Below, in pieces: positions 45,290 to 56,019 of a DNA stretch of 64,000 nucleotides (position 1 is its first letter; every line of letters begins with the position of its first letter). Location of the stretch: positions 1-64,000 of the forward strand of contig BRYA01000386.1 of the NCBI GenBank assembly GCA_030267965.1. The letters are read 5' to 3'. Both the position numbers and the translations under genes were made by a program. This stretch comes from Triparma columacea (lineage: Eukaryota; Sar; Bolidophyceae; Parmales; Triparmaceae). The notes beneath the pieces are model-generated. The model made no database searches and had not been told where the DNA came from. It saw only the letters and a list, made by a program, of their open reading frames with translations.

Positions 45290-46825
45290 ATGATGAAAAA
45301 CACGAAAATCTCAACATTTATATCACTCATCGTGCTCATATCCACATCACACGGCTTCACCTCCACACCACTGACGTCTCATGCCCCCCTTCATGAAACA
45401 AAAGGATCGACTCAGAAACAAATGTCTTCTTCTCTCTTATATGCTAGCTCTACAACAACTACAACGACAAACACGTCACCATCGCATGTGCGGTCAATAG
45501 ACTATGATGTACTACAACTGCTACCCCCATCTGTACGTAATTCAAACAATAAAAGAAGAAGAATGACTGAAAACTTTGGAAGAGGACTCTTCGGGGACAC
45601 CTCAGCAGTAGCCTCCCTCTCAAAGGGGAAGTCATGGGAGGAATTGAGGAGGCTAAGGTCGACGAAAGGGCGCACCGTTCAGTCTCCTGTGGACGTCGAT
45701 CCCGCGATTGACATTCCTGACTTTGACATGCCTGACTCACAAGTCTCAAGGATGGATGTTGGTGTTATCCTAGACATGAAGAGCAACGTCCAGGCCGATC
45801 CTCTCGTCGAGGAGGTCCTCCAGCGCGAGGCCGCCCAGCGGCGTAAGAACCTTAGCGAGGGTGAGCTTGAGCTTGACGGGACTAAGTTTGAAGGGAAGAG
45901 GAAGGGGGGGCTAGGGAAAGAGGAGGAATTCAGACTAGGGAGGGAGATACAGGAGGGGGTTAGGGTGCTCAAGATCAAGGACGAGCTCGAGGAGGACGCC
46001 AAGGGGAAGGGCGTCGCCTTCAGCTGGTCGGACTTCAAGTCCCAAACAGGTCTCACCAGGTCCACCATTAGGAAGGCTGTCATGAAGTACAGGATCGCCA
46101 AGAACACCCTTGTCACCCACAACCTACCCCTCGTCCACGCCGTCGTAAGGAACACCTACAAACCCACACCTAGCAGGACCTACGAGGACATGGTCCAGGA
46201 GGGAAGCACAGGCCTCCTCCGTGCCGCGGAGCTATACGACCCGGGGAAGGGACTTCGGTTCAGCACGTACGCGGTGGTCTGGATAAAGGGGGTGCTGGGG
46301 AACAGCAGGGTCGGGGAGGGGATAACGGTGCCGCTTAGGGAGAGGACGAAGATCAATAAGATTAGGAAGTTCGTTGAAGGGTGGCAGGGGGAGGGACAAC
46401 CGAGCTTGGAGGAAATCGGGGAGGGGACGGGGATGAAGGTCGAGGAGGTTAGGGAGGTTAGCAGGAGGACGAGGGAAGTCAAGGGACTCCTTAGCATCGA
46501 CTACGTCCACGACAGGGGTAAGGGGGGATTCAACGGGGCGGAGCTAGACAAGAGCATGTGGGCGGACTATGAGATGGGGGAAATCGTGGGGGTTAAGGCG
46601 GACGTCGTTAGGATGCTGGTTAGCAGACTCACGGAGAGGGAGAGGAGGGTTATCGTGCTAAGGTACGGACTGGATGGGGGGGGGGAAAGAAGCCTGGAGG
46701 AGGTGGGGAGGAACATGGGACTTAGCAAGGAAAGAGTTAGAGGACTTAACAAGGGGGTGGTGGAGAAACTGAAAGAGGCGGAGGAAGCGAAGGGACTTGA
46801 GGAATATCTCATGACCATCTGCTGA
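45290..46825 (+). CDS. Plastid RNA polymerase sigma-70 factor, second paralogue
   Basis: Single exon, 511 residues. Residues 1-23 are a signal peptide ending in H-G-F, followed by a Ser/Thr-rich transit-like segment. This fits import into a secondary plastid. Region 2 reads D-M-V-Q-E-G-S-T-G-L-L-R-A-A-E-L-Y-D and F-S-T-Y-A-V-V-W-I-K. Region 3 follows. Region 4 reads L-T-E-R-E-R-R-V-I-V-L-R-Y-G-L-D with the final helix M-G-L-S-K-E-R-V-R-G. It is clearly diverged from the adjacent leftward sigma factor, with a longer N-terminal region of about 270 residues. The start is the first of two adjacent ATGs. Confidence 0.9.
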   Translation: MMKNTKISTFISLIVLISTSHGFTSTPLTSHAPLHETKGSTQKQMSSSLLYASSTTTTTTNTSPSHVRSIDYDVLQLLPPSVRNSNNKRRRMTENFGRGLFGDTSAVASLSKGKSWEELRRLRSTKGRTVQSPVDVDPAIDIPDFDMPDSQVSRMDVGVILDMKSNVQADPLVEEVLQREAAQRRKNLSEGELELDGTKFEGKRKGGLGKEEEFRLGREIQEGVRVLKIKDELEEDAKGKGVAFSWSDFKSQTGLTRSTIRKAVMKYRIAKNTLVTHNLPLVHAVVRNTYKPTPSRTYEDMVQEGSTGLLRAAELYDPGKGLRFSTYAVVWIKGVLGNSRVGEGITVPLRERTKINKIRKFVEGWQGEGQPSLEEIGEGTGMKVEEVREVSRRTREVKGLLSIDYVHDRGKGGFNGAELDKSMWADYEMGEIVGVKADVVRMLVSRLTERERRVIVLRYGLDGGGERSLEEVGRNMGLSKERVRGLNKGVVEKLKEAEEAKGLEEYLMTIC

Positions 46826-46926
46826 GAGGTGGAGTATGGAAAGGAGGAGAAGGGGGGTTGGGGGGGTATACAATCAAGCTACAAACTCCCTTACATGTTG
46901 TTATTCCAAACATTTGAAAACACTTT

Positions 46927-48677
46927 CTACGACCTTCCCCCCAATACCCTCTCAGCGTCCTCGTAAGCGTCCTCGAATATCTGTTCATACATCTTCACAT
47001 CCTTCGGCATGATCATATCCCTCCCCCCCTTAATATTCCTCAAGCTTATCTCCACCTCAATATCCTTGCTAACCTTAACATACCTCGCCCCCTCAGTTTT
47101 TCTCGGGCAAATAACCTTGTTAACACGGTGTTTAATAGTAACGGGACTAACAACGATTGTGTGGGAGTCGACTGTTGGCCACATAATAGACAAACCACCA
47201 TCTACCCATTCCTCCCCTTCAATTACATCGTAACCACCATCAGAACCTGGGATACCTCGTTTAGCAGGGAGGGAGCGTAGGAGGGTGGTGGCTTCTTTTA
47301 CGACACCTTTGTTCCTATCGAGGTAACCAGTTGCTATTGGGACGTACGATGATAATATGTTTGCAGCGTGGAGGTGACGGTAGGTAGGGAAGGTATCATG
47401 GTAGGAGTGGAGGGAGGGGTTACCGAGGGAGAGAGAGAGAGGAGAGGTTAGACATGTGGGAGACGTGAGGTGGACACGGAGCCTAATAAGGGGGGTGGAT
47501 GGGGGAGGGGGAGGTGGAGGTTAGAGATTTGGGGGGAGGGGGAAAGGTGTTTATGGGGATTCACGGGGGTCGAGTGAGGGGGGAACGCACCTGTTAGTAA
47601 GCTCGTTTCTCACATAGCTGTCAAGCTCAACCTCATCGAGGCCCGTCTCGTTCCTTATGGCATCCTCCATGAAAGGGCTCATTACATCCACGAGGCTTAC
47701 GCCGGGCTTGAGGGAACCTAAGGGACCGGCTGCTGAGGCGGTGAGGGAGACGGGGGATACGACGGAGGAGAGGAGAGAGGTGGGAGAACAGTGGAGGAGG
47801 GTTGCTGTGGAGACTAAGGCACCGGCGGAGGAACCTGAGGGGGGGAGGGGGGGAGTGAGGAGTGAGGAGGGGTGAATTTGGTGGTGGTCGCGACCTTCCG
47901 CGGGCATTTCGTGGAAACCGAACATACAGGTGACGAGTTCGAACTGGTTGTCCTCGCCCCAGGATTCCGCGTTTCCTGCTCGAAACCGCTTCTTCTCGGC
48001 CTCGCCGAACCAAGTTCGACTCGCCGCAACACCAATCATCTCGTGAAGCGATGGGGTGTGTGTACAGGATAATTGGACTCGATCGATTGTTCGGGCGAAA
48101 GTTCACGGCAACTCTAAGCCTACCCGACATGGAAGATCTGGTGTACCGCGGACTGCTCCAGTATTGTGTCACGAACGCACTCGACTTATCCGATGTTGGG
48201 TCACATGAGGTGCACCATGACACAACACACGACACAACACATGACACGACCCACCCATTCCCTCCCCCTCTTACCTAGTAGGATCTGCTCTGGTTTGTTT
48301 TCTCCATTGGTTGATGGAGGCGTTGATTGTGATCCCGCTGATGATTGTAATGACGCCGATTTGTATGCCGATGGAGATATAGGTAGTTTAAGTAGGTGTT
48401 TATCATGTAAATATTGTAATACTCCTAAATGATAAACACCTAAAAATCCTGCGCCACTAAATCCAATGCTAGATGGTATAGATGATGCTATAGATGATGC
48501 TGCAGAAGATACTATTGACCGTCTAATAGGTCTACTTGGTCTCAGAGGATCTTGTTTGCTGCTGAAACCTCGAGAGCCCGCCTTCAATAAATATTCATTG
48601 ATACGCCTAACGGGCATGATACACACTTTTCCTGGCAATTTAGATGTTTTGAACGTCGTAGGTATTGGTCTATACAT
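46927..48677 (-). CDS. Patatin-like (PNPLA/adiponutrin-type) acyl hydrolase
   Basis: Predicted triacylglycerol or phospholipid hydrolase. Exons 48677-48275, 47834-47591 and 47482-46927 join to 400 residues. The oxyanion loop reads F-S-G-A-G-F-L-G-V-Y-H-L-G-V-L, typical of animal PNPLA2-4. The nucleophile elbow G-S-S-A-G-A-L-V is completed across the first splice junction (phase 1). The catalytic Asp is in W-V-D-G-G-L-S. All parts of the Ser-Asp dyad are intact. A basic Ser/Arg-rich N-terminus (residues 1-60) precedes the domain. Intron 1 (440 bp) is long for this window. A role in lipid-droplet turnover is inference. Confidence 0.85.
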
Positions 48678-48903
48678 TCTATACTGCTTAACAAATCAGC
48701 AAATTTCCTTTCTTCTTTTCCAAGAATGATTTCCTCCGGATTTCCAGATCTGACTCCAAGGCCTCCCACATCCAGAGACACCGATAGACACCGACGGAAG
48801 GATTGACTTCACTCCACATCCTTCCCCTCACACGCGAGCTTGTTTCAGCCAATCTCCCCCCGAACTCCTCTCTTCCCCGTCCCCCCCCCCCTTCCATCGC
48901 CTT
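48678..48903. promoter_or_regulatory. Divergent promoter region
   Basis: 226 bp between the patatin-like gene (leftward) and the rightward gene starting at 48904. The right part is pyrimidine-rich with poly-C runs. No box recognised. Confidence 0.35.
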
Positions 48904-49854
48904 ATGTCCTCCTTCACTTCACCCCCCCCTACTTCCACCCCCGTCTTCCCACCCCACGATAAAGATTCTCCATCCTTCCACTTCTGGACATTCATTATGC
49001 GCGACAACGACGTATCCGCGGGTATGAGGAACGCCGGTAAGTGGGACCCCAACGGTAGCTGCAAGGCTGGTTTACTCAGGCCAGTTAACAAGAAAGCTGA
49101 TCCTGGAAGACCATCAAAGGAAGGGTACGAGTACAACCACGAGGTGGAGGGGAAGGACGGGGACAAATTGGGGTGCTGGGTTTACCTTAGCGACGAGTGC
49201 AGGAGGAGGCTGAGGGAGGGTTATACGGACGCTAGCAACCTGGACGAGAAGATGGAAAAGATGAAGAGGGAAGGGAAGAAACTAAAGAATTTCGCAGACA
49301 TGGAGCCGGACGCAGCGGCGGCGGGGATGACGTACGGGGGGAGACACCTGCCGATAAGCATCTCCGAGTACGTCTACTTCAACACTGTACAGAACAGGAT
49401 GCCACTGGGGCTGGAGAAGGGTTTCCAAATCACAGCTAACAAAGTTAGCAACGACGAGTGGACGGGGCAGGTACCGCACTTAACGGGACAGGTATTCAAG
49501 TGGAAAAGAAGCACACCTGACGGGGTAGTCGTTAGCTTCACAGTCGAGGACTGGGTTACTTGGGAAAACGACCTTAAAGGTATCCCGGGTGTCAGGTTCT
49601 TTGAGGGGAAGAAAAAAACTAAAATGATCGAGTTCCCTACAACGCACTTATGGGTGGACTTCGACAGGTACGAGATGGTATGGTTCTGGGGCCGTAAAGC
49701 CGTGGCTAGGAAGGTCATGGAGATACCGTGGATTTTGAAGAAACCGGTGGACTGGGGGATCGGGTACGGATTGAAGAGACTTAGAAGAGGGGAAGGATAT
49801 GTGGAGGGAGAGGAAGATGAAGGGGAGGGGGGAGAGGTGGAAGGGTCGAAGTGA
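48904..49854 (+). CDS. Hypothetical protein, 316 aa
   Basis: Single open frame from an ATG. The first 25 residues are Pro/Ser/Thr-rich. The core begins F-H-F-W-T-F-I-M-R-D-N-D and contains G-K-W-D-P-N-G and G-C-W-V-Y-L. A beta-rich second half (V-V-S-F-T-V-E-D-W-V, Y-E-M-V-W-F-W-G) follows, and the tail is acidic and low-complexity. No TM or signal peptide is evident. The family is not recognised. Good codon regularity and lack of repeats support it as real. Confidence 0.65.
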   Translation: MSSFTSPPPTSTPVFPPHDKDSPSFHFWTFIMRDNDVSAGMRNAGKWDPNGSCKAGLLRPVNKKADPGRPSKEGYEYNHEVEGKDGDKLGCWVYLSDECRRRLREGYTDASNLDEKMEKMKREGKKLKNFADMEPDAAAAGMTYGGRHLPISISEYVYFNTVQNRMPLGLEKGFQITANKVSNDEWTGQVPHLTGQVFKWKRSTPDGVVVSFTVEDWVTWENDLKGIPGVRFFEGKKKTKMIEFPTTHLWVDFDRYEMVWFWGRKAVARKVMEIPWILKKPVDWGIGYGLKRLRRGEGYVEGEEDEGEGGEVEGSK

Positions 49855-49981
49855 CAAGTATATAGATATAGGGGAGATATAGATAGAGTTGAGGGGAGAT
49901 AGAAAATTTGAAGGTGGAGACAGGCGGGGGAGGGGACAGTATAGTTTAAAATAAGCAGTCTTCTTGGGGACACGAATTACA

Positions 49982-51401
49982 TCAACGCTTTAGACGACGG
50001 TAACGCACGAATGCGACGGTAACGACGAAGGAGCCGAAGCCGACGGCGAGTAATAGCACAAGCCCAGACACAGGGCTGCTGATCAAACTCATGGAGGGGG
50101 AAGGTTTCTTCGATGGGGACGACGACGATGCGCCACCAACGGCCTTCTTTCTAGCGACTCGAAGCTCCTGCGGAACGGGTTAGTCACGTTTGATAAAACC
50201 AACGCCCTCGGCCAAACAATCGCTTACCTCCTTACGCTCCTCCCTCTCCCTCTCCTCTATCCCCATCCCCCCCTCGTCTCCCTTGTCCCCAAGCTCCGTA
50301 GAACCCCAGTTCCCACACTCCTTGTACCTCCCCACGCTCTCCACCTCCGCCTCAGTAAGCGCAAGGTCATCCCAGGTCATCCCGCACTTCTCCAGCTGCA
50401 AAGTGGTGGACTCGCAGAACGCGGCGTCCCACTTTCGGTGGATCTTAGAGGCAAGCATGGGGGCGCGGAAGAAGAAGGGACGGTTGGAGATTAGGACGGA
50501 TAGGCCGGACTCGTAGGTGCGGCGAGGGATTATCTTGTCGATTGGCTTTATCTTGTACGTCTTCATCCTGGGGGTGTGGGGGGGGGAGAGAGGTGGGGGA
50601 GTTAAGGTTCGGTGAGGGCAGGCTCATCACCCAGCCCAACAATCTTACAACGGGGGTTTCTCGCGCCCTCACGTTTTCCACCTCCCCTCACCTCTTCCCG
50701 CGCCACATCAACGCGCCTATATCTTCCCTAAGTTTCCCAACCACGACCTCATACGCCCGCCTGTCGACCATGTAACCGTAGGCACCCCAAAGGCAGGTGC
50801 CCTTCATACCACCGTCGACGTTGTGCTCGGAGAAGGGGAAGGGAGAATGGAGAGGGGTAGAAAGGGAGTGGGAAGGGATGTGGACGGAGTAAAGCCAACT
50901 CAGATTGTCGGAAGGACCAAGATATCCAAAGTACCGTACGTTGGCAGTTGATGAAGACGCAATGAAGGAACGTATGGAATCAGCAGTACCCTCGAGGTCC
51001 TTGGGCATCCTTACGTTGTCCTCTAAAATGATATCGTAGTCGTTCTCAACTGCAAACTTCATGGCGTTCAAATGTGCCATAAGACACGCGAGAACCGATC
51101 GCTCGCGGTTCAACGACTTCCCCTTCTTCCACAACTCTGAAGGGTAGTCCATGTCATCCCATTCAGAGGTCTGAGAGGAGGGCTTACCAGCGAGGAACGT
51201 GGTCTGAGGATCCTCTGTCAAGATACCAGATTTATAGGCAGCATTGAGGAGACCCTCCTTATTCCGAATAGAACGAGAGGGAACCCCAGGAATGAAGGTG
51301 ACTCTGAAGCTCGTAGAGGTTGAGAACATTTTTTCAATGTAAGACTGACGCTCGCCTCCCATGCTGATACAAAGTACTTTAATGGGACTTGGGGTCGACA
51401 T
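49982..51401 (-). CDS. GT25-family glycosyltransferase with C-terminal TM anchor
   Basis: Probable sugar transferase of the family that includes LPS glycosyltransferases and procollagen galactosyltransferases. Exons 51401-50692, 50567-50228 and 50167-49982 join to 411 residues. The N-terminal domain has C-I-S-M-G-G-E-R, S-V-L-A-C-L-M-A-H-L-N-A-M and D-I-I-L-E-D-N-V, the place of the usual L-E-D-D motif. The last exon adds a Ser/Lys-rich linker, a hydrophobic segment (V-S-G-L-V-L-L-L-A-V-G-F-G) and a basic end (Y-R-R-L-K-R), so it is tail-anchored. This is atypical, because Golgi glycosyltransferases usually have an N-terminal anchor. There is no N-terminal signal peptide. The start chosen is the ATG at 51401. 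Confidence 0.75.
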
Positions 51402-51469
51402 GACAAGCAAGGATGGAATTGAAGATACCCCTGTTGTAATCTGATGCAGAAAATTTTCAACACAAAAAT

Positions 51470-51900
51470 TTTGTGTTCATGTTTCACCTTTTACAACTTA
51501 TAAATTTATTAATTTACTTGATACATGTATCATGGATATATCATTGTTTTTTTGGAAAAAATGCATTGGAAATTGTCGAAAAATGTAAATTAGTCAGTTG
51601 TGAGAAAGGAGTGTTTATCAATCAAAATTGTTCAAAATTAATACGAATCATATATATAATTATCATGTGTCATTTATGTAATCGAAATTAAATTGAAAAG
51701 AATGTTTTACAAATTCGTCAGAAAGCAATATCTATCATTTTAAAACTTAACTATTAAGTATAAATGATACAACATTAATTTGATAAATTTTTAAAAACAC
51801 AGTCAATTAGGAAGGTTATAAACCGTGTATTGACGTGATATTATACATGCACTCTCGGGTTATTATGTGTGTGTGTGTATATATATATATAGTAACCACT
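51470..51900. other. AT-rich island without a gene
   Basis: About 430 bp that are visibly far richer in A and T than any neighbouring stretch, with TTATAAATTTATTAATTTAC-like sequence. It ends in a (TG)n(TA)n tract at about 51867-51891. No open frame of note. It could be an organelle-derived insertion, a centromere-like or replication element, or mobile-element remains; the sequence alone does not decide. Confidence 0.6.
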
Positions 51901-51991
51901 AAAGGTTCTAGCACCAAACTATTTCTCGCGAAACCTCACCACTTCCTTTACTTCCCCTTGCCATCTCCCACCTAAGACCCCCCGCATTCAT

Positions 51992-54021
51992 TCACAACTC
52001 CTCTCCTCCCAAGTAAGTCTCATTGACGTACTTAACCAACAGCACCCCCTCCGGCACTCCGCCCCCATCTCCCCCCCCCCCTTTCCAGTAATAGTAGATA
52101 ATCACCCCCCCCACCCCCGTCCACACCGCACACATTAGCACCACCGCCAGCACCACCATCCCGCACCCTACCATGACCCTTTCTAGTGCCTCCTCTGCCG
52201 GGGACTTCCCCGCCCCCCCCCCCTCAGCTACCCCCCTCCCGCCCAGCCCAGCCGCTGCCGTAGCGATCCCAAATTTCCTCCCCTCCCCCATCCTCCCCTC
52301 TACCTTCCCCTCAAGTTGGTCCTTGAATCCCCCCCCCTCCCCCCCCCCATCCCTCTTCCTTGCCCCCTTCCCCGTCCTCCTCATTACCTCCTTCCTCATC
52401 ATAAGCTTGTACCCTAGCACGTCGATGTCGTGACCTGGTTTTACCATCCCGTCGTCCGTCCTCTTCTTCTTCTTCTTTTTCGCGCTATTATGGAGCAGGA
52501 AGCTCTACAGTCCCCAGGTAGCGGAAGCGGTATAGAGGTTAGTTAGCTTCCTTCGCCCCCCTTCCCCCCTTCCCCCTCCCCCGTACGCTGCTCACCTCGT
52601 TTTCTCCCCCTTGCTCCACTCCCATAGCTATCACATTAGGTAGTCTATCCTCCTCGTCCTCCTCCTTCTCTCCTCTCTTCCCTCTCCTGACCGCTTCAGC
52701 TAGCTCCTCCAGGTCCATTACCTCGTTATCTCCGCCTCCCTCCCCCCCCTTGGAAGAGTTTGGAGTAGAAAAGGTCCTTGTGGGTAGTTTAAAAGTGTCC
52801 CCCTCCCTCGCAGTGTTGCTAGGGTTAACCCTCCCCCCCCCTTTCGTCGGGCTGCTCCTCATTGGCGTTTCCTCCACAGTCCCCTCTGACCCTGGGCTCG
52901 TCGGTGTGCTCTCTCCCGATGTCCTCCCCTGTCTTTCCCCCCTTCTACCCTCGTCTGTACCCCCCCCCCCTACCTCCTCCTTCTCCCACCCCCCCAGCTT
53001 CCCGTCCCCGAAGCTCGCTAGTACCGCGTTCTCTAACGTTTCCCCGTCGATAACCGTGTGCCCCTCGTTCCCCGTGACTTTCCTCCACCTCTCTCTCTTG
53101 ACCCTCGTCCTCTTCTTCTCCCCCCTCCCCTTCCTCCTCCTCCTCTCCCTCCTGTGTGTCCCCCTCTCCATCTCCAATGCGTGGACCAAATTACCCACGA
53201 CCTGCGCAACCCCCTCCGTCCCCTCCGCGCTGGCTACCATTTTAACCCCCGCCCACCACGCCTCAGCGGCACCCTGGTAGACCTCCTTGGCGTCTGGGCT
53301 GGACATTAGGTCTAGGCACCTGCACGTCGCCCTGACGAAACCGTCGAGGGCCTGCTTTGCCTCCGGCGTGCTGGCAGCCTCCGCCGCCTTCACCCATAGG
53401 GTGGCCAGGTCTATGACCGCCTGCTGTGAGGCTGAGCTGCTGATTAGGTTCAAGAAACTCTCGCCGAGGTCGGAGATGGAGGACCTGAAACGACTGCCGG
53501 TGGAGGTGGAACCGACCACGCTGAAGAGCTCGCGGAAACCGCTCCCGAATATCCGGGCGACGTCGCGACCACGCTGGGGGGTGAATGCCTTGAGGTAGTT
53601 GTAGAATATTAGGACAAGTTCAGGGAGGATGTCGCGGGCTACCACCTTGGCTGTGGGGGCTAGAGGGAGGGAGGCGGAGGGGGGGGGGGAGTGTGAGTAG
53701 AGGAGAGGGCTTATTTCGATGTCAGGTTTTGGGACAGAGTCTTATTTGCTCACCTATGACATAGCTGCCTGTAGTCTCGCCTGCAGTCTTTAGTATGTTG
53801 GTTGCTGCTGTTGTTAAGTTGGCTTTTTGCCTTTGTATGAAGTTCTGCTTGCTCGAACTGTGGCCTGGAGAGTCAGAGGTGTGGTAGGAGGAGGAGTCTG
53901 CATCATCAATGTTATCAAAGGAGTTCCCATGATGGGGGAGGTAGAAGGGAGAGGGGGTCTGATCATCGGACTGGGTGTCGTAGTCGCGAGTGTCGTAGTC
54001 GCGAGTGTCGTAGTCGCTCAT
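51992..54021 (-). CDS. Hypothetical protein with C-terminal TM, 611 aa
   Basis: Exons 54021-53754, 53650-52596 and 52504-51992 join in frame. The N-terminus has three Y-D-T-R/Q repeats (D-Y-D-T-R-D-Y-D-T-R). A helical domain follows (about residues 90-240: I-L-P-E-L-V-L-I-F-Y, W-W-A-G-V-K-M-V-A). A long Arg/Lys then Ser/Pro/Gly low-complexity stretch comes next. One TM near the C-terminus (V-V-L-A-V-V-L-M-C-A-V-W) is followed by a short tail. No domain is recognised. It is probably a membrane-attached cytosolic protein. Confidence 0.65.
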
Positions 54022-54410
54022 GCGTGTTAACAAATTGTATTGGTGAACAAGTTTCGACTCTGAAGACTTGTAGATTACTTTATTTCGCTGTACAAACAGC
54101 TAACACTATTAGAAATACTATTTATGGAGATTTAGAAGTGAATTGAAGACGCAGCTTAATTATTGAATCGTTTAATGACGTTAATGAGAAATTAGGTGAG
54201 CAGATAGATTTGCATCCTGTTTGGGTCCAAAACAAGGAGAGAGCAAAAAACCCAAGGCAGAAACGTCGCGTTTTTCTACTCTCTTTTTCGTTTCTGCGCG
54301 CCCAGTGAATCCGGTCAAGCTTTGCCTATTTATGCGAACAACGTCATAGTTTTTTTGCATTTACCAAAATAGGGCCCACTCCTTGAACCCAATAACCTCC
54401 CTCTTTACAC
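54022..54410. promoter_or_regulatory. Divergent promoter region
   Basis: 389 bp separate leftward (54021) and rightward (54411) start codons. A run CTCTCTTTTTCGTTTCTGCG near 54280 is pyrimidine-rich. No known element is identified. Confidence 0.35.
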
Positions 54411-55846
54411 ATGAAAAACAGCACGAAACCAAATTACGACGAAGAGACCGCTCTCAGATCGTCGCTATCCCCCCCCCCCTCCTATTCCTCCTCCGTTCCC
54501 TACGCTTCATCAACTCCACTCCCCCCTGCCCAAGAATGGGACTCAGTCCAAGGAGACCAGATCAATGTCGTGATTGATGCGGGGGACGCGGAGGTACTGG
54601 GCGAAGCAATTTTACCAGAGGCCGAGATTGCCAACACGTGAGTGGCTCCATCGGTTTCCGCATATTTCATCAGCAGCAGCTTCAACCTCTCACCCTTACC
54701 CTCCCTAGTTTCCCAATGTTCACCGCCGAAGACTATGCCTCTCCTCCGCGTTTCCTCCTCAAGCTCTTTGGCTACATAATCTTCGGTCCATTCGTTGTCG
54801 TCCTCTACCTCCTCCCCAAGTTCCTCTGGTCAGCCTTCAAGAAGCTAATGTCGGCCTTTTTCAAGGCAATTTTCAAGATCTGTTCGGCCACGTGTAGGGC
54901 CGTATCAGCGGTCTACAATTTCCTACACAAATATGTGCTCGAGCCTACGTACAATGTAGTCGCAAAGGTTGTGACGACTATTTGGAAGGGAGTAGTTTAC
55001 GTATTTAGTCTCATCAAGAAGGTGAGCAGAACAAAAAGGCCCTGGAAGAAGGAAACATTTAAGACCCACAAAGCTAACGGCCTCTTTCTCCCGCCACCAT
55101 CCTCGCCTCTTCGTCCCACCCCCCAGTATTTCCTCGTTCCAATATACGATGGCCTTTGCTACATCTCCTCGAAGCTTAAAGCCTGCTTCCTCTTCATCTT
55201 CGAGAAGCTTTGCACCTGCATCTCCTTCGTGTGCGAGCAAACATTCAAGGTCCTGTCCTTCCTTTGGACCAGGTTGTTCTACCCTGTCCTAGACTTTATC
55301 TGGAGGGGTGTCAAGGCTGTGTGGGGGGGGCTAAGGGCTGCGGGGGGGCTCGCGTACGACAGGGTTCTGCTGCCGCTGTACAACGCATTCGTTTGGGCAA
55401 TGTGGAAGGTGTATGATGCGATCGCTTGCATTGGTAGCTCGATCCGCGATTACTTTCTCATTCCATTGAAAAACGGCTTTGTGTTTGTGCTATCTGCGCT
55501 TGGCACCGTGCTTAAGACGCTTTTCAACGGCATCAAGGCAGCATTCAAGGGTGCGAAGAACTACGTGTTCCTACCGATCTGGAACTGGGTGTTACTCCCA
55601 ACCTGGAATACGATCGTCGCAGTTAAAAACGCCATCAAAGATCACATAGTAGTCCCCATCTATCTAGCCATCGTTGCCGTTTTAACTGGAATCTGGGGTG
55701 GCGTCGTAGTATTTTTCAACGCCATATCCTCTGCTGTTTCGGCTGTCTTGACGCCGATTGTTGAAGGAGTGTCTACGGTGGTGTCCTCAATTGTCGGGGC
55801 AGCCTCGAGTACTGCCAGGTCGATCTCGTCCCTCTTTTCTAAATAA
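54411..55846 (+). CDS. Membrane-associated repeat protein with P-[ILV]-[YW]-N motifs, 419 aa
   Basis: Exons 54411-54637, 54709-55021 and 55127-55846 join in frame. The first 90 residues are a soluble Ser/Pro/acidic head. The rest is a chain of amphipathic to hydrophobic helices with a loosely repeated motif: L-E-P-T-Y-N, L-V-P-I-Y-D, F-Y-P-V-L-D, L-L-P-L-Y-N, L-I-P-L-K-N, F-L-P-I-W-N, L-L-P-T-W-N, V-V-P-I-Y-L. Each is followed by about 15-20 hydrophobic residues often containing I-W-x-G. It ends in an Ala/Ser/Val-rich helix. No family is recognised. The pattern suggests a protein lying along a membrane or lipid-droplet surface, which is inference. Confidence 0.7.
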
Positions 55847-56019
55847 TAATCGTCTCTCTTTTCTTTTCTGTCTGAAGTAAATTGTCTAATTCATTTTTTT
55901 GTTTTAGAATCATAGTTCGTACAGAGGCTGTCTTTTCATATGATTCATATGATATGATAAACTAAAAAGGAGTCCTGATGGCCTGATTTCGTTAATAGTA
56001 GGAATGGTTTGTGATTCTT

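Noticed and set aside
48051..48278. Rightward ORF with H-H-D-T-T-H-D-T-T-H repeats
   Set aside because: It lies across intron 1 of the patatin-like gene and its end is an ACACGACACA microsatellite.
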